Source: JBHIBC01 sp046758905 | GTDB taxonomy: Bacteria; Acidobacteriota; Polarisedimenticolia; Gp22-AA2 | Reading direction: 5' to 3' | Length of the DNA: 29,072 nucleotides | Assembly (NCBI GenBank): GCA_046758905.1 | Contig: JBHIBC010000037.1 | Coordinates: forward strand, 1-29,072 | Part shown: piece by piece, positions 1 to 6,447 of the stretch | How positions within the stretch are numbered: position 1 is the first letter of the stretch | How the letters are laid out: each line of letters opens with the position of its first letter | Translations under genes and position numbers: made by a program | Notes under the pieces: model-generated | Told to the model about the DNA's origin: nothing | Seen by the model: the letters and a program-made list of their open reading frames with translations, nothing else | Database searches by the model: none

Positions 1-2
1 CG

Positions 3-830
3 GTCACGGGGGCGATCCAGGGAGAGCGCGGCGCCTTCTCGGAGCTGGCGGCGCGCTCGCTGCTCGGCTCCCGCGCGCGCGTCGTGCCCTGCGCCGACTT
101 CGACGAGCTGTTTCGCAGCGCCGAGACGGGCCGCTCGCGTTACGCGCTGGCGCCGGTCGAGAACACCATCGCGGGATCGATCCACCGGGTGCACGACCTG
201 CTCCTCGACTCCCCCCTCCGAGTGGTCGGCGAGGCGATCGTCCGGATCGCGCACCACCTGATCGCCCTTCCGGGGGTCGGCCTGTCCGAGGTGCGACGTG
301 TCTACTCCCACCCCGTGGCGCTCGCGCAGTGCGAGAGGTTCTTCCGGGACCACCCCCGTCTGACCAGGCTCGCGACCCACGACACCGCCGGCAGCGTCCG
401 TCTCCTGCGCGAGCGGGGAGCACGGGACGCGGCCGCGGTCGCCTCGGAGCTCGCCGCCCGCCTCCACCGGGGGCGGGTCATCAGGCGCCACCTGGAGGAC
501 CACCGGGCCAACTTCACCCGCTTCTTCCTCCTGTCGCGCGAGGGCCGTCCCCTCGGCCGCCCGGACAAGACCTCCGTCCTGTTCTCGACCGCCCATGCCC
601 CGGGGGCCCTGTTCCGGTGCATGGCGGTGTTCGCGTTACGCGACATCAACCTGACCAAGATCGAGTCGCGGCCGCTGGTGGGTCGCCCGTGGGAATACGT
701 GTTCCATCTCGATTTCGAGGGATCCGAGGCGGAGGAGCGGTGCCGCAACGCCCTCGCGAACCTGCGGGAGGTGTGCCGCTTCGTCCGAGTCCTGGGCTCG
801 TACCGGCGGGCCCGGACCCCTCCCGCGTGA
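3..830 (+). CDS. pheA: Prephenate dehydratase, 5' end outside window
   Basis: Converts prephenate to phenylpyruvate in phenylalanine synthesis; cytoplasmic. The frame is open from base 3, and its first visible residues include IQGERGAFSE, the family's N-terminal substrate-site region, so the start lies just before the window. The 275 visible residues match a nearly complete monofunctional enzyme (about 280 aa). Seen in order: the catalytic lobes with the NFTRFF motif (family TRF signature), then an ACT regulatory domain with LTKIESRP and a following strand, the usual site of phenylalanine feedback binding. No chorismate mutase domain is visible, though one could lie upstream. A GTG at 84 could be taken as a start, but it would remove the conserved N-terminus. 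A GC-rich hairpin follows the stop. Confidence 0.9.
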   Translation, partial: VTGAIQGERGAFSELAARSLLGSRARVVPCADFDELFRSAETGRSRYALAPVENTIAGSIHRVHDLLLDSPLRVVGEAIVRIAHHLIALPGVGLSEVRRVYSHPVALAQCERFFRDHPRLTRLATHDTAGSVRLLRERGARDAAAVASELAARLHRGRVIRRHLEDHRANFTRFFLLSREGRPLGRPDKTSVLFSTAHAPGALFRCMAVFALRDINLTKIESRPLVGRPWEYVFHLDFEGSEAEERCRNALANLREVCRFVRVLGSYRRARTPPA

Positions 831-838
831 GCCCGTCC

Positions 839-867
839 CGCCGGCCGGCGCCGTCGCCCGGCCGGCG
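839..867 (+). terminator. Hairpin after prephenate dehydratase
   Basis: Perfect 10-bp inverted repeat (CGCCGGCCGG / CCGGCCGGCG) around a 9-nt loop, starting 9 bases after the pheA stop. There is no T tract, so it would be an atypical intrinsic terminator or an RNA-stabilising hairpin. Confidence 0.4.
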
Positions 868-883
868 CTCCGCAGCCTGCCCC

Positions 884-1263
884 TCAACGCCGGTCGCCGT
901 CCGCCAGCACGCGGTCGGTGCCGCGCGCCAGGCTCTTCCCGCAGGTGGTGGGGATGAGTCCGGGACGGCCCCGCACGCGCCGCGCGCTCACCGTCACGGT
1001 CTCCCCGGAGCGCGGCCGCAGCGGAACTCCTCCGGCGATGCTCCCCACCCGGGCCTTGGGCCCCTGCAGGTCGGCGAGGATGGCGACGCTCCGCCCGACC
1101 CGGGCCGCCGCGCCGCGGTCCCGGAGATCATCCGGGCGTGGAATGCCCGCGTGCCGTGCGACAGGCTGAGCCGGGCGACGTCCGCCCCCGCCCGGAGCAG
1201 GGAGATGAGGGCCCGCGCCGACATCCCGGCCGGGCCCACGGTGGCGATGATCTTCGTTCGTCC
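884..1263 (-). pseudogene. Pyruvate kinase N-terminal remnant
   Basis: Two overlapping frames together spell the start of pyruvate kinase. The first frame reads TKIIATVGPA then AGADVARLSLSHGT (the family's first beta strand and NFSHG-type motif) and continues to HARMI. Near bases 1122-1135 the homology jumps to a second frame with RSVAILADLQGPKARVG, the conserved LxDLxGPKIR block. It then runs to a stop at 884-886 around LADGD, where the B domain should continue. About 120 of some 470 residues remain. The place of the start codon is taken by TAG (1264-1266), with no ATG, GTG or TTG before TKII. Missing start, frameshift and 3' truncation together argue for a true relic rather than one sequencing error. 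It lies just downstream of the radical SAM terminator on the same strand. Confidence 0.8.
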
Positions 1264-1267
1264 CTAC

Positions 1268-1305
1268 GGAAGAAGAAGGGGCGGGGGCGCCGGCACCCCC
1301 GCCCC
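1268..1305 (-). terminator. Intrinsic terminator after radical SAM gene
   Basis: A 10-bp GC stem (GGGGCGGGGG with CCCCCGCCCC, 1278-1305, 8-nt loop) lies about 20 bases past the radical SAM stop. On the minus strand it is followed by the pyrimidine run TTCTTCTTCC. The form fits a rho-independent terminator closing the Rrf2-PHP-radical SAM unit. Confidence 0.65.
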
Positions 1306-1326
1306 GCGAGCGTAGCGGCCCGACTC

Positions 1327-3384
1327 TCAGTGGCAGCCGCAGCCCGTCGCGCATTCCGCGGCGGGGGCTGCGGACATCGCCGCGGCCGGCGCCCGATCCC
1401 GCGGCGCGTCCGCCGCGACCGGCGGCGCCGCTGGCCGTGCCTCGGCCGGCACGGGCTCCGCAGGCGCGCCGAGCGGCACCTCCTTGCCCGCCGCGTAGAT
1501 GGGGTGCCGGCCCTTCTCCCTGAACCACTGGGCGGTCGTGTGGGTGGAGAACATCTTCTCGACGATCTGTCTCCAGCCGACCCCGGTGTTGTAGGCGCAG
1601 AAGGAGACCTCGCCGAGCTGCGTGCCGTACGGGATGATGCACATCTCGGTGCGGCGGAAGTCATAGTTGAACAGATCCTGGAACCACATTCCGGCCACCA
1701 TCATCACCCGCCATCTGTAGCGCGCCCTCTCGGCCAGGCGCAGTCTTCCGCCGTTGTGCCCGTCGATGATCTTGATGACCTCCCAGAGGTTGAGGCCCTC
1801 GGGCATCTCGCTGAAGCGCGCGTTGCGCAGGACGGACAGGATGAACTGCATCGCGGTGAGCGACCTCGAGCGGCAGGTGTCGGTGATCAGCTTCATGTCC
1901 TCGAGCACCCTGTCGGTGTCCATGATCTGCGGGAAGGGAACCGCCTGCTTGGTCTGCTCGTTGATCAGCAGCAGGGTGCCGATGCCACAATTGGGATGGC
2001 ACCCGCACTTCAGGGCGCCCCATTCCGCCTCCAGGCCGTCGAGCTGATCCCGCAAGTCCGAGAACGGCCCCGATGCGGACAGCGGGTACCAGTCGCGCAG
2101 CGGCTCGGTGATCCCGAGCTGGTCCTTCACGTCGCGTGCCAGATGAGAGAGCGTGTAGCGCTGCCGCATGCGCGTCTCATCGTCGATGTCCTCGTCCCGG
2201 CCCGTGAAGGAGACCGGCTGGAACGACACGGCGTTGATCTTGTCGATATTCTCGATGGCGAACTTCACGATCGGCCCCACCTGGTCGTCGTTGACCGTGT
2301 TGACGATGGTGACCACCAGGGTGACGTCGATGCCGACCGCCTTCATGTTCGCCAGGGCGCGCTTCTTGACGTCGAACAGGTTCCCGACGCCCCGGTGGTT
2401 GTTGGCCTCGTTGCTGACCCCGTCGAACTGCAGGTATGCCAGCCGCAGGCCCGCGGCCTTGGCGCGGCGCGCGAAGTCGATGTCCTGCGCGAAGCGGATG
2501 CCGTTGGTCGCGCACTGGACGCTCTGGTAGCCGATCCTGCGGGCGTAGGCGATGGCCTCCAGGAAGTAGGGCGACAGGGTCGGCTCGCCTCCCGAGAACT
2601 GCACCGACATCTGGCGCCGCGGCTTGACGTTGATGGAGTTGTCGAGGATCTGGCGGATGTCGTCCCAGGTCAGCTCGTGCACGTAGCCTACCTGGTTGGC
2701 GTCCATGAAGCACGGGTTGCACATCATGTTGCAACGGTTGGTGAGGTCGACCGTGAGCACCGCGCCGCGCCCGTACTTCACCGTGGACGAGCCGTGGTTG
2801 TGGAAGGGGTCGGGGGCCATCCGGTAGTCCCGACCGGGGTACAGCTTCTCCATGCGGCGCAGGAACTCGGCGTCGATCGCCATGATGTCCTCGCAGCGGC
2901 CGTGACGCGGGCAGTCCTTCAGCATCCAGATCTGCCCGCCCCGCTCGACGATCCGCGCCCTGACCTCGCCGGGCTTCCCCTCGATCAGCGCCTTCCAGTC
3001 GCTCTCGCCCGAGAGGATCCTGTCGCGGACCTCCCTGACGCACCGCGGGCAGAGGGAATCGGTCTCCCGCGGGAACCCCAGCTGCGGGAAGCTGCGCTCC
3101 TTGCTCTTCAACAGCGGCGCCGGCGCCCATTTCGGGTGGAACGAGCCGTAGGGAACGCGCCTGTTGATCGCTTGGAACGCATGCCACACGAGGTTGGCGA
3201 GGCCTTTCAGGCCCACCCCGACGATGACGTTCGGACGCAGGTAGCGCGTGATGCCCCGCTTCGTCCCGCCCGGCGGGACCCCCCTCGAAGCGTCCCCGCT
3301 CGTCCCGGGTGATACGGACCGCAGATCGGGAGCCCTTCTCCCGACGCCCCTCTGATCCTCGACCCGAGCCACAGCCTGGCTCAT
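1327..3384 (-). CDS. Radical SAM protein, tetraether/membrane-spanning lipid synthase-like (Tes superfamily)
   Basis: A 685-aa radical SAM enzyme. Seen: N-terminal hydrophobic, possibly membrane-associating stretch (about 51-70); paired Cys motifs C112-x2-C115 and C158/C164 (DCPRHGRC), resembling the N-terminal rubredoxin-like iron site of Tes; the SAM cluster motif C218-x3-C222-x2-C225; GGEP at 265-268; SFQPVSFTGR near 387-396; a further Cys group C460, C462, C466 (KCGCHPNC); and a C-terminal block with WFQDLFNYD, C582 and C596. Order and wording match what I recall of the archaeal Tes family, which joins lipid tails carbon-to-carbon. Unlike archaeal Tes, no CxxxCGxCxxH group precedes the SAM motif; PDPFHNHG stands there. 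The tail adds C678, C682 and C684. The ATG at 3384 is chosen for its strong SD. Family is likely; the lipid substrate is inference. Confidence 0.75.
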   Translation of the reverse strand: MSQAVARVEDQRGVGRRAPDLRSVSPGTSGDASRGVPPGGTKRGITRYLRPNVIVGVGLKGLANLVWHAFQAINRRVPYGSFHPKWAPAPLLKSKERSFPQLGFPRETDSLCPRCVREVRDRILSGESDWKALIEGKPGEVRARIVERGGQIWMLKDCPRHGRCEDIMAIDAEFLRRMEKLYPGRDYRMAPDPFHNHGSSTVKYGRGAVLTVDLTNRCNMMCNPCFMDANQVGYVHELTWDDIRQILDNSINVKPRRQMSVQFSGGEPTLSPYFLEAIAYARRIGYQSVQCATNGIRFAQDIDFARRAKAAGLRLAYLQFDGVSNEANNHRGVGNLFDVKKRALANMKAVGIDVTLVVTIVNTVNDDQVGPIVKFAIENIDKINAVSFQPVSFTGRDEDIDDETRMRQRYTLSHLARDVKDQLGITEPLRDWYPLSASGPFSDLRDQLDGLEAEWGALKCGCHPNCGIGTLLLINEQTKQAVPFPQIMDTDRVLEDMKLITDTCRSRSLTAMQFILSVLRNARFSEMPEGLNLWEVIKIIDGHNGGRLRLAERARYRWRVMMVAGMWFQDLFNYDFRRTEMCIIPYGTQLGEVSFCAYNTGVGWRQIVEKMFSTHTTAQWFREKGRHPIYAAGKEVPLGAPAEPVPAEARPAAPPVAADAPRDRAPAAAMSAAPAAECATGCGCH

Positions 3385-3389
3385 AACCA

Positions 3390-3397
3390 CTCCTCCT
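3390..3397 (-). promoter_or_regulatory. Strong ribosome binding site of radical SAM gene
   Basis: AGGAGGAG on the minus strand, 5 bases before the ATG at 3384. It fixes that start over an in-frame upstream alternative at 3432. It is among the best Shine-Dalgarno matches in the window, which suggests the radical SAM protein is made in quantity. Confidence 0.8.
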
Positions 3398-3442
3398 ATG
3401 AGGAAACCTTCGGTTCCGACCGTTGGATCCACGCCGGCGCGA

Positions 3443-4522
3443 TCACGGCCGCGCCTCTTCCGAGCCCGAGCCGGTCGCGATGGCGACCGGGGAGTACGAT
3501 CGTGCCTTCTGCTGAAACCTCCTGACGTCCCTCCTGTCCAGCCGCGCGGACACGCCGCGGATCCGGGCGTGGGCCCGCGCGCGCCCCAGCGCGTGCGCGC
3601 ACAGCGAGGCGCCGCTCAGGTGCACGGGCAGGGACACCCTGGCGCGGCCCAGCGCCCGAGACCGGCCGCCGTCCCGCAGGCGCTCGCCGCCCGCGATCAG
3701 CGAGCGGGACCCGGCGCCGAGGACCCTGGCCAGCTCCAGGGTGGAGGTCCACGGCGCGCCCTCCTCGCCGGCGTCCCAGGTCCGGTTGGCGCGCAGATCC
3801 GCGAGGAACTCATCGCGCGTGCGGGCGAAGGAGACGGTGACCGTCCGGCCGACGCGGGAGGGCCCGTGCGAGCCGCTCCCCGCGGTGATCCCGAAGGGGC
3901 GGTTCCCGAAGACCTCCCGGACGAGGCGGGCCAGCAGCGCGCGGTGCGCCCGGCCGAGCGAGCCGCTCCGGATCTCGAAGCGGTCCGCGAGGCGAAGGAT
4001 GTCGCGGATCCGACCGACCCAGCGGGCGTCCGCCCGGTGCTCCCCGAGGAACGCGCCCAGGGACCACAGGATCCCCTCCTCGCGCAGACAGGCCAGCAGG
4101 TCCTGAAGGTCGCCCCTCGAGCGCTGTACCTCCCGGTGCTGGGCCTCAGTGATGTCGTACAGGAGCAGGCGCAGGCGCGTCCGGCTGCGCGGGTCGAGCA
4201 CCGTCACCTCCTCCGAGATCATGAAGTCTCCCGCGCCCGGATGGCGGTCCAGGAACTCCAGGCAGCCGTCGATGGTGTCGAGATCGGTCAGGGTCACCAG
4301 GTCCATCCCGCGCCGTCTCGCCCTCGCGTAGATCCGCTCGGGCTCGCCGCAGCCTCCGGGCGGCCCGGAGAGCCTGAAGTGTCCCGGCCCCGAATGCCTG
4401 GAGTGCACGTGCAGATCGGCGCGGAACAGGCGGCGCCGGGGGTCGCTCCGGGGGGGCGAAGCGGATGAAATGGACCCGGTTGGTCCGAAAGACGCCAAGA
4501 TCAAGCCCTTTTCGGCCTCCAC
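3443..4522 (-). CDS. PHP-fold protein with degenerate metal site
   Basis: About 359 aa. The N-terminal half has the PHP (polymerase and histidinol phosphatase) layout: ADLHVHSRHS (HxH at 38-40), TLTDLDTIDG (79-86), SEEVTV (103-108), then ITAGSGSHG (212-220). PHP enzymes are metal-dependent phosphoesterases. Here several ligands differ from the usual pattern: TDHD has become TDLD, the expected AHP-type histidine segment reads SLGAFL (154-159), and GSDAH has become GSGSH. Function may therefore be binding or scaffolding rather than hydrolysis. The C-terminal third is Arg-rich, without recognised motifs. The GTG at 4522 overlaps the Rrf2 gene's end by 22 bases; a later start is possible. It sits 58 bases before the radical SAM gene, apparently co-transcribed. 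Family confident, role unknown. Confidence 0.75.
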   Translation of the reverse strand: MEAEKGLILASFGPTGSISSASPPRSDPRRRLFRADLHVHSRHSGPGHFRLSGPPGGCGEPERIYARARRRGMDLVTLTDLDTIDGCLEFLDRHPGAGDFMISEEVTVLDPRSRTRLRLLLYDITEAQHREVQRSRGDLQDLLACLREEGILWSLGAFLGEHRADARWVGRIRDILRLADRFEIRSGSLGRAHRALLARLVREVFGNRPFGITAGSGSHGPSRVGRTVTVSFARTRDEFLADLRANRTWDAGEEGAPWTSTLELARVLGAGSRSLIAGGERLRDGGRSRALGRARVSLPVHLSGASLCAHALGRARAHARIRGVSARLDRRDVRRFQQKARSYSPVAIATGSGSEEARP

Positions 4523-4926
4523 GAGTTGGCCTGGAGCATGTCCTCGAGCGTGGTCTGCTCGAGGATGGACGCGACCCTTCGCTGCACCCGGGAGAATACG
4601 CGCCTCACGTGGCAGCGGTGCCGCCGGCCCCGGGCCCTCAGGTGGTCGAGGCAGCGGTGGAACTCGATCGGTCCCTGAAGCGCCTCGACGATCTCGCGCA
4701 GCGTAATCCGGCGCGCCGGGCGGGCCAGCCGGAAGCCGCCGCGGAAGCCGCGCCGCGAACGGATGAGGCCCTTCGTGGCGAGCTTCTGGAAGATCTTGGA
4801 CAGGAATGTCTCCGGGATCGCCGTCGCCCGCGAGATCTCGCGGATGAGCGCCGGCTCGTCGCGTCCGTGACGGGCGAGATACAGGATGCCCTCGATGCCG
4901 TACTCGACGCCCCTGGTCAGCTGCAC
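4501..4926 (-). CDS. Rrf2-family transcriptional regulator
   Basis: A 141-aa winged-helix repressor-type protein. Seen: start MQLTRGVEYGIEG, the recognition region AIPETFLSKIFQKLATKGLI, the wing segment SRRGFRGGFRLAR, and the C-terminal TTLEDML, all in Rrf2 order. Family members such as IscR, NsrR and CymR sense Fe-S clusters, nitric oxide or thiols. Fe-S types carry three Cys; here only two are present in that region (HRCLDH and HRCHV) with several His nearby, so an unusual cluster or metal ligation is possible. The GTG at 4926 is chosen because Rrf2 homology begins there and GAGAGGGG lies just upstream; a longer frame reaches 5001 but overlaps the promoter. First gene of the unit; autoregulation is likely from the palindrome at the transcript start. 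Confidence 0.88.
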   Translation of the reverse strand: MQLTRGVEYGIEGILYLARHGRDEPALIREISRATAIPETFLSKIFQKLATKGLIRSRRGFRGGFRLARPARRITLREIVEALQGPIEFHRCLDHLRARGRRHRCHVRRVFSRVQRRVASILEQTTLEDMLQANSWRPKRA

Positions 4927-4951
4927 CGTCCGTGCCCCTCTCTGCGAACCG

Positions 4952-4964
4952 CAGGACGATCCTG
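4952..4964. promoter_or_regulatory. Candidate Rrf2 operator
   Basis: Inverted repeat CAGGA-cga-TCCTG lying at about +2 to +14 of the predicted Rrf2 transcript, a place where a repressor would block initiation. AGGAC / GTCCT also pair across a longer spacing in the same stretch. The link to this regulator is inferred from position only. Confidence 0.45.
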
Positions 4965-4972
4965 TAAGTCCT

Positions 4973-5001
4973 TTTCTATCAGAGCCCAACGCGGCTGTCA
5001 A
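4973..5001 (-). promoter_or_regulatory. Sigma70-type promoter of Rrf2-PHP-radical SAM unit
   Basis: Minus strand TTGACA (4996-5001), exact 17-base spacer, TAGAAA (4973-4978). The predicted transcript begins near 4966, about 40 bases before the GTG at 4926. Confidence 0.7.
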
Positions 5002-5002
5002 G

Positions 5003-5022
5003 AGGCCCGAAGGCCGGGGCCT
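5003..5022 (-). terminator. Possible terminator after ntrX-like gene
   Basis: Inverted repeat AGGCC / GGCCT, with alternative inner GGCC pairings, about 35 bases past the NtrX stop and abutting the next gene's -35 box. No clear T run follows, so the call is weak. Confidence 0.3.
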
Positions 5023-5055
5023 GCCCCTGCCCCCCGACGCGGCCCGCGAGCGGCG

Positions 5056-6420
5056 TCAGGCGCCGCCCTCCCCGCCCCGGATGCCGTACGCGCGCATCTT
5101 GCGGTACAGGTTGCTCCGCTCCAGGCCCAGCAGCTCCGCCGCCCGCACCACGTTTCCCCCGGCCTCCCGGAGCTTCCTGAGGATGAACTCCCTCTCGAAC
5201 TTCTCCCGGCCCTCGCGCAGCGACGAGAACCCGCTGAAGGGGTCGGCCGCGGGGCTCCGCTCACCGCGCATCGGCTCCGGCAGATCGTCCAGCGTGATGG
5301 TGTCCCCCTGCGCCATGATCACCAGGCGCTCCATCAGGTTCTTCAGCTCGCGGACGTTCCCCGGCCAGCGGTGGGACCTCAGGACGGGGAGGGTCTCGGC
5401 CGCCAGCCGCTTCACCCGGCCGTACTGCCTGGAGAAGTGCTCGACGAAGTGGGCGGCGAGGAGCGGGATGTCCTGGACCCGCTCCCGCAGGGGCGGGACG
5501 GTCAGCGGGATCACGTTCAGTCGGAAGTAGAGGTCCTCCCGGAACCGACCGGCGGCGATCTCCTTCGAGAGGTCCTTGTTGGTGGCCGCGATCACGCGCA
5601 CGTTCACGCGTACGGTCCCACCCCCCACCGGCTCGAAGGCCTGCTCCTGCAGGACCCGCAGCACCTTGGCCTGCGTCCGCAGCGACATGTCGCCGATCTC
5701 GTCCAGGAACAGCGTGCCGCCGTCCGCGAGGAGGAACCGGCCCGGCTTGGAGGCCACGGCGCCCGTGAAGGCGCCCTTCACGTGGCCGAACAGCTCGCTC
5801 TCGATCAGATCCTCGGGGATGGCGGCGCAGTTCATCTCCACGAACGGCTCGTCGCGGCGCAGCGACTTGGCGTGGATGGTGCGCGCGACGAGCTCCTTGC
5901 CGGTGCCGTTCTCCCCGAAGATCAGGACCCTCCCCTGGGTCGGGGCGGTCAACTCGATCTGCTTCCTGAGGGCCGCGATCGCCCCGCTGTCGCCGATCAG
6001 CTCGTTCTCCCGCCGGAGCTGCTCCTTCAGGTTGAGGATCCGCGCGTCCTTCCTCCTGTCGGCGATGGCGTTCCTGAGCGTCAGGGCCACCTTCTCGAGC
6101 GACAGCGGCTTCTCGATGAAGTCGTAGGCCCCCAGCCTGCCGGCGCGGTGAGCCACCGGCACGTCGGCGTGACCGGAGATCATGACGACCCGGGGACAGG
6201 AGGGAAGAGAGACGATCTCCTCGAGGACCGAGAGCCCGTCGCGGCCGGGCAGCCAGACGTCGAGCAGGACGGCGTGGTACGGCTGGCGGCGCACCAGCTC
6301 CAGACAGCGCTCCCCGGACTCCGCGAGATCGACCGAATACCCCTCGTCCCTGAGGATGCTCCGGAGGGAGCTCCGGACCCCCTCCTCGTCATCCACGACG
6401 AGGACCCGCTCACCGGCCAT
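5056..6420 (-). CDS. NtrX-like sigma54-dependent response regulator
   Basis: A 454-aa transcription activator with three parts. Receiver domain 5-120 has the acidic pair D10/D11, phospho-acceptor D54 in LLDVWLPG and K104 in IEKPL. The AAA+ sigma54-activation domain, about 140-375, has Walker A GENGTGKE (169-176), GAFTGA (216-221, contact with sigma54) and Walker B LFLDEIGD (237-244). The C-terminal Fis-type helix-turn-helix is GGNVVRAAELLGLERSNLYR. Length and order are those of NtrX/NtrC. The partner kinase gene ends 27 bases upstream, and its NtrY-like form argues for NtrX, linked in other bacteria to nitrogen, envelope or redox control. It acts at sigma54 promoters; one candidate lies at 17249-17265. 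Start ATG at 6420. Confidence 0.92.
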   Translation of the reverse strand: MAGERVLVVDDEEGVRSSLRSILRDEGYSVDLAESGERCLELVRRQPYHAVLLDVWLPGRDGLSVLEEIVSLPSCPRVVMISGHADVPVAHRAGRLGAYDFIEKPLSLEKVALTLRNAIADRRKDARILNLKEQLRRENELIGDSGAIAALRKQIELTAPTQGRVLIFGENGTGKELVARTIHAKSLRRDEPFVEMNCAAIPEDLIESELFGHVKGAFTGAVASKPGRFLLADGGTLFLDEIGDMSLRTQAKVLRVLQEQAFEPVGGGTVRVNVRVIAATNKDLSKEIAAGRFREDLYFRLNVIPLTVPPLRERVQDIPLLAAHFVEHFSRQYGRVKRLAAETLPVLRSHRWPGNVRELKNLMERLVIMAQGDTITLDDLPEPMRGERSPAADPFSGFSSLREGREKFEREFILRKLREAGGNVVRAAELLGLERSNLYRKMRAYGIRGGEGGA

Positions 6421-6447
6421 GGTCCCGATTCTACTCCAGCGGCAGGC

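Noticed and set aside
1138..3312. Plus-strand open frame of 724 codons
   Set aside because: Antisense to the radical SAM gene, whose Cys motifs and strong SD identify the true strand. No family resemblance in the plus frame.
3385..3432. Longer N-terminus of the radical SAM protein beginning at 3432
   Set aside because: It would place the strong Shine-Dalgarno inside the coding region, and the added residues show no pattern.
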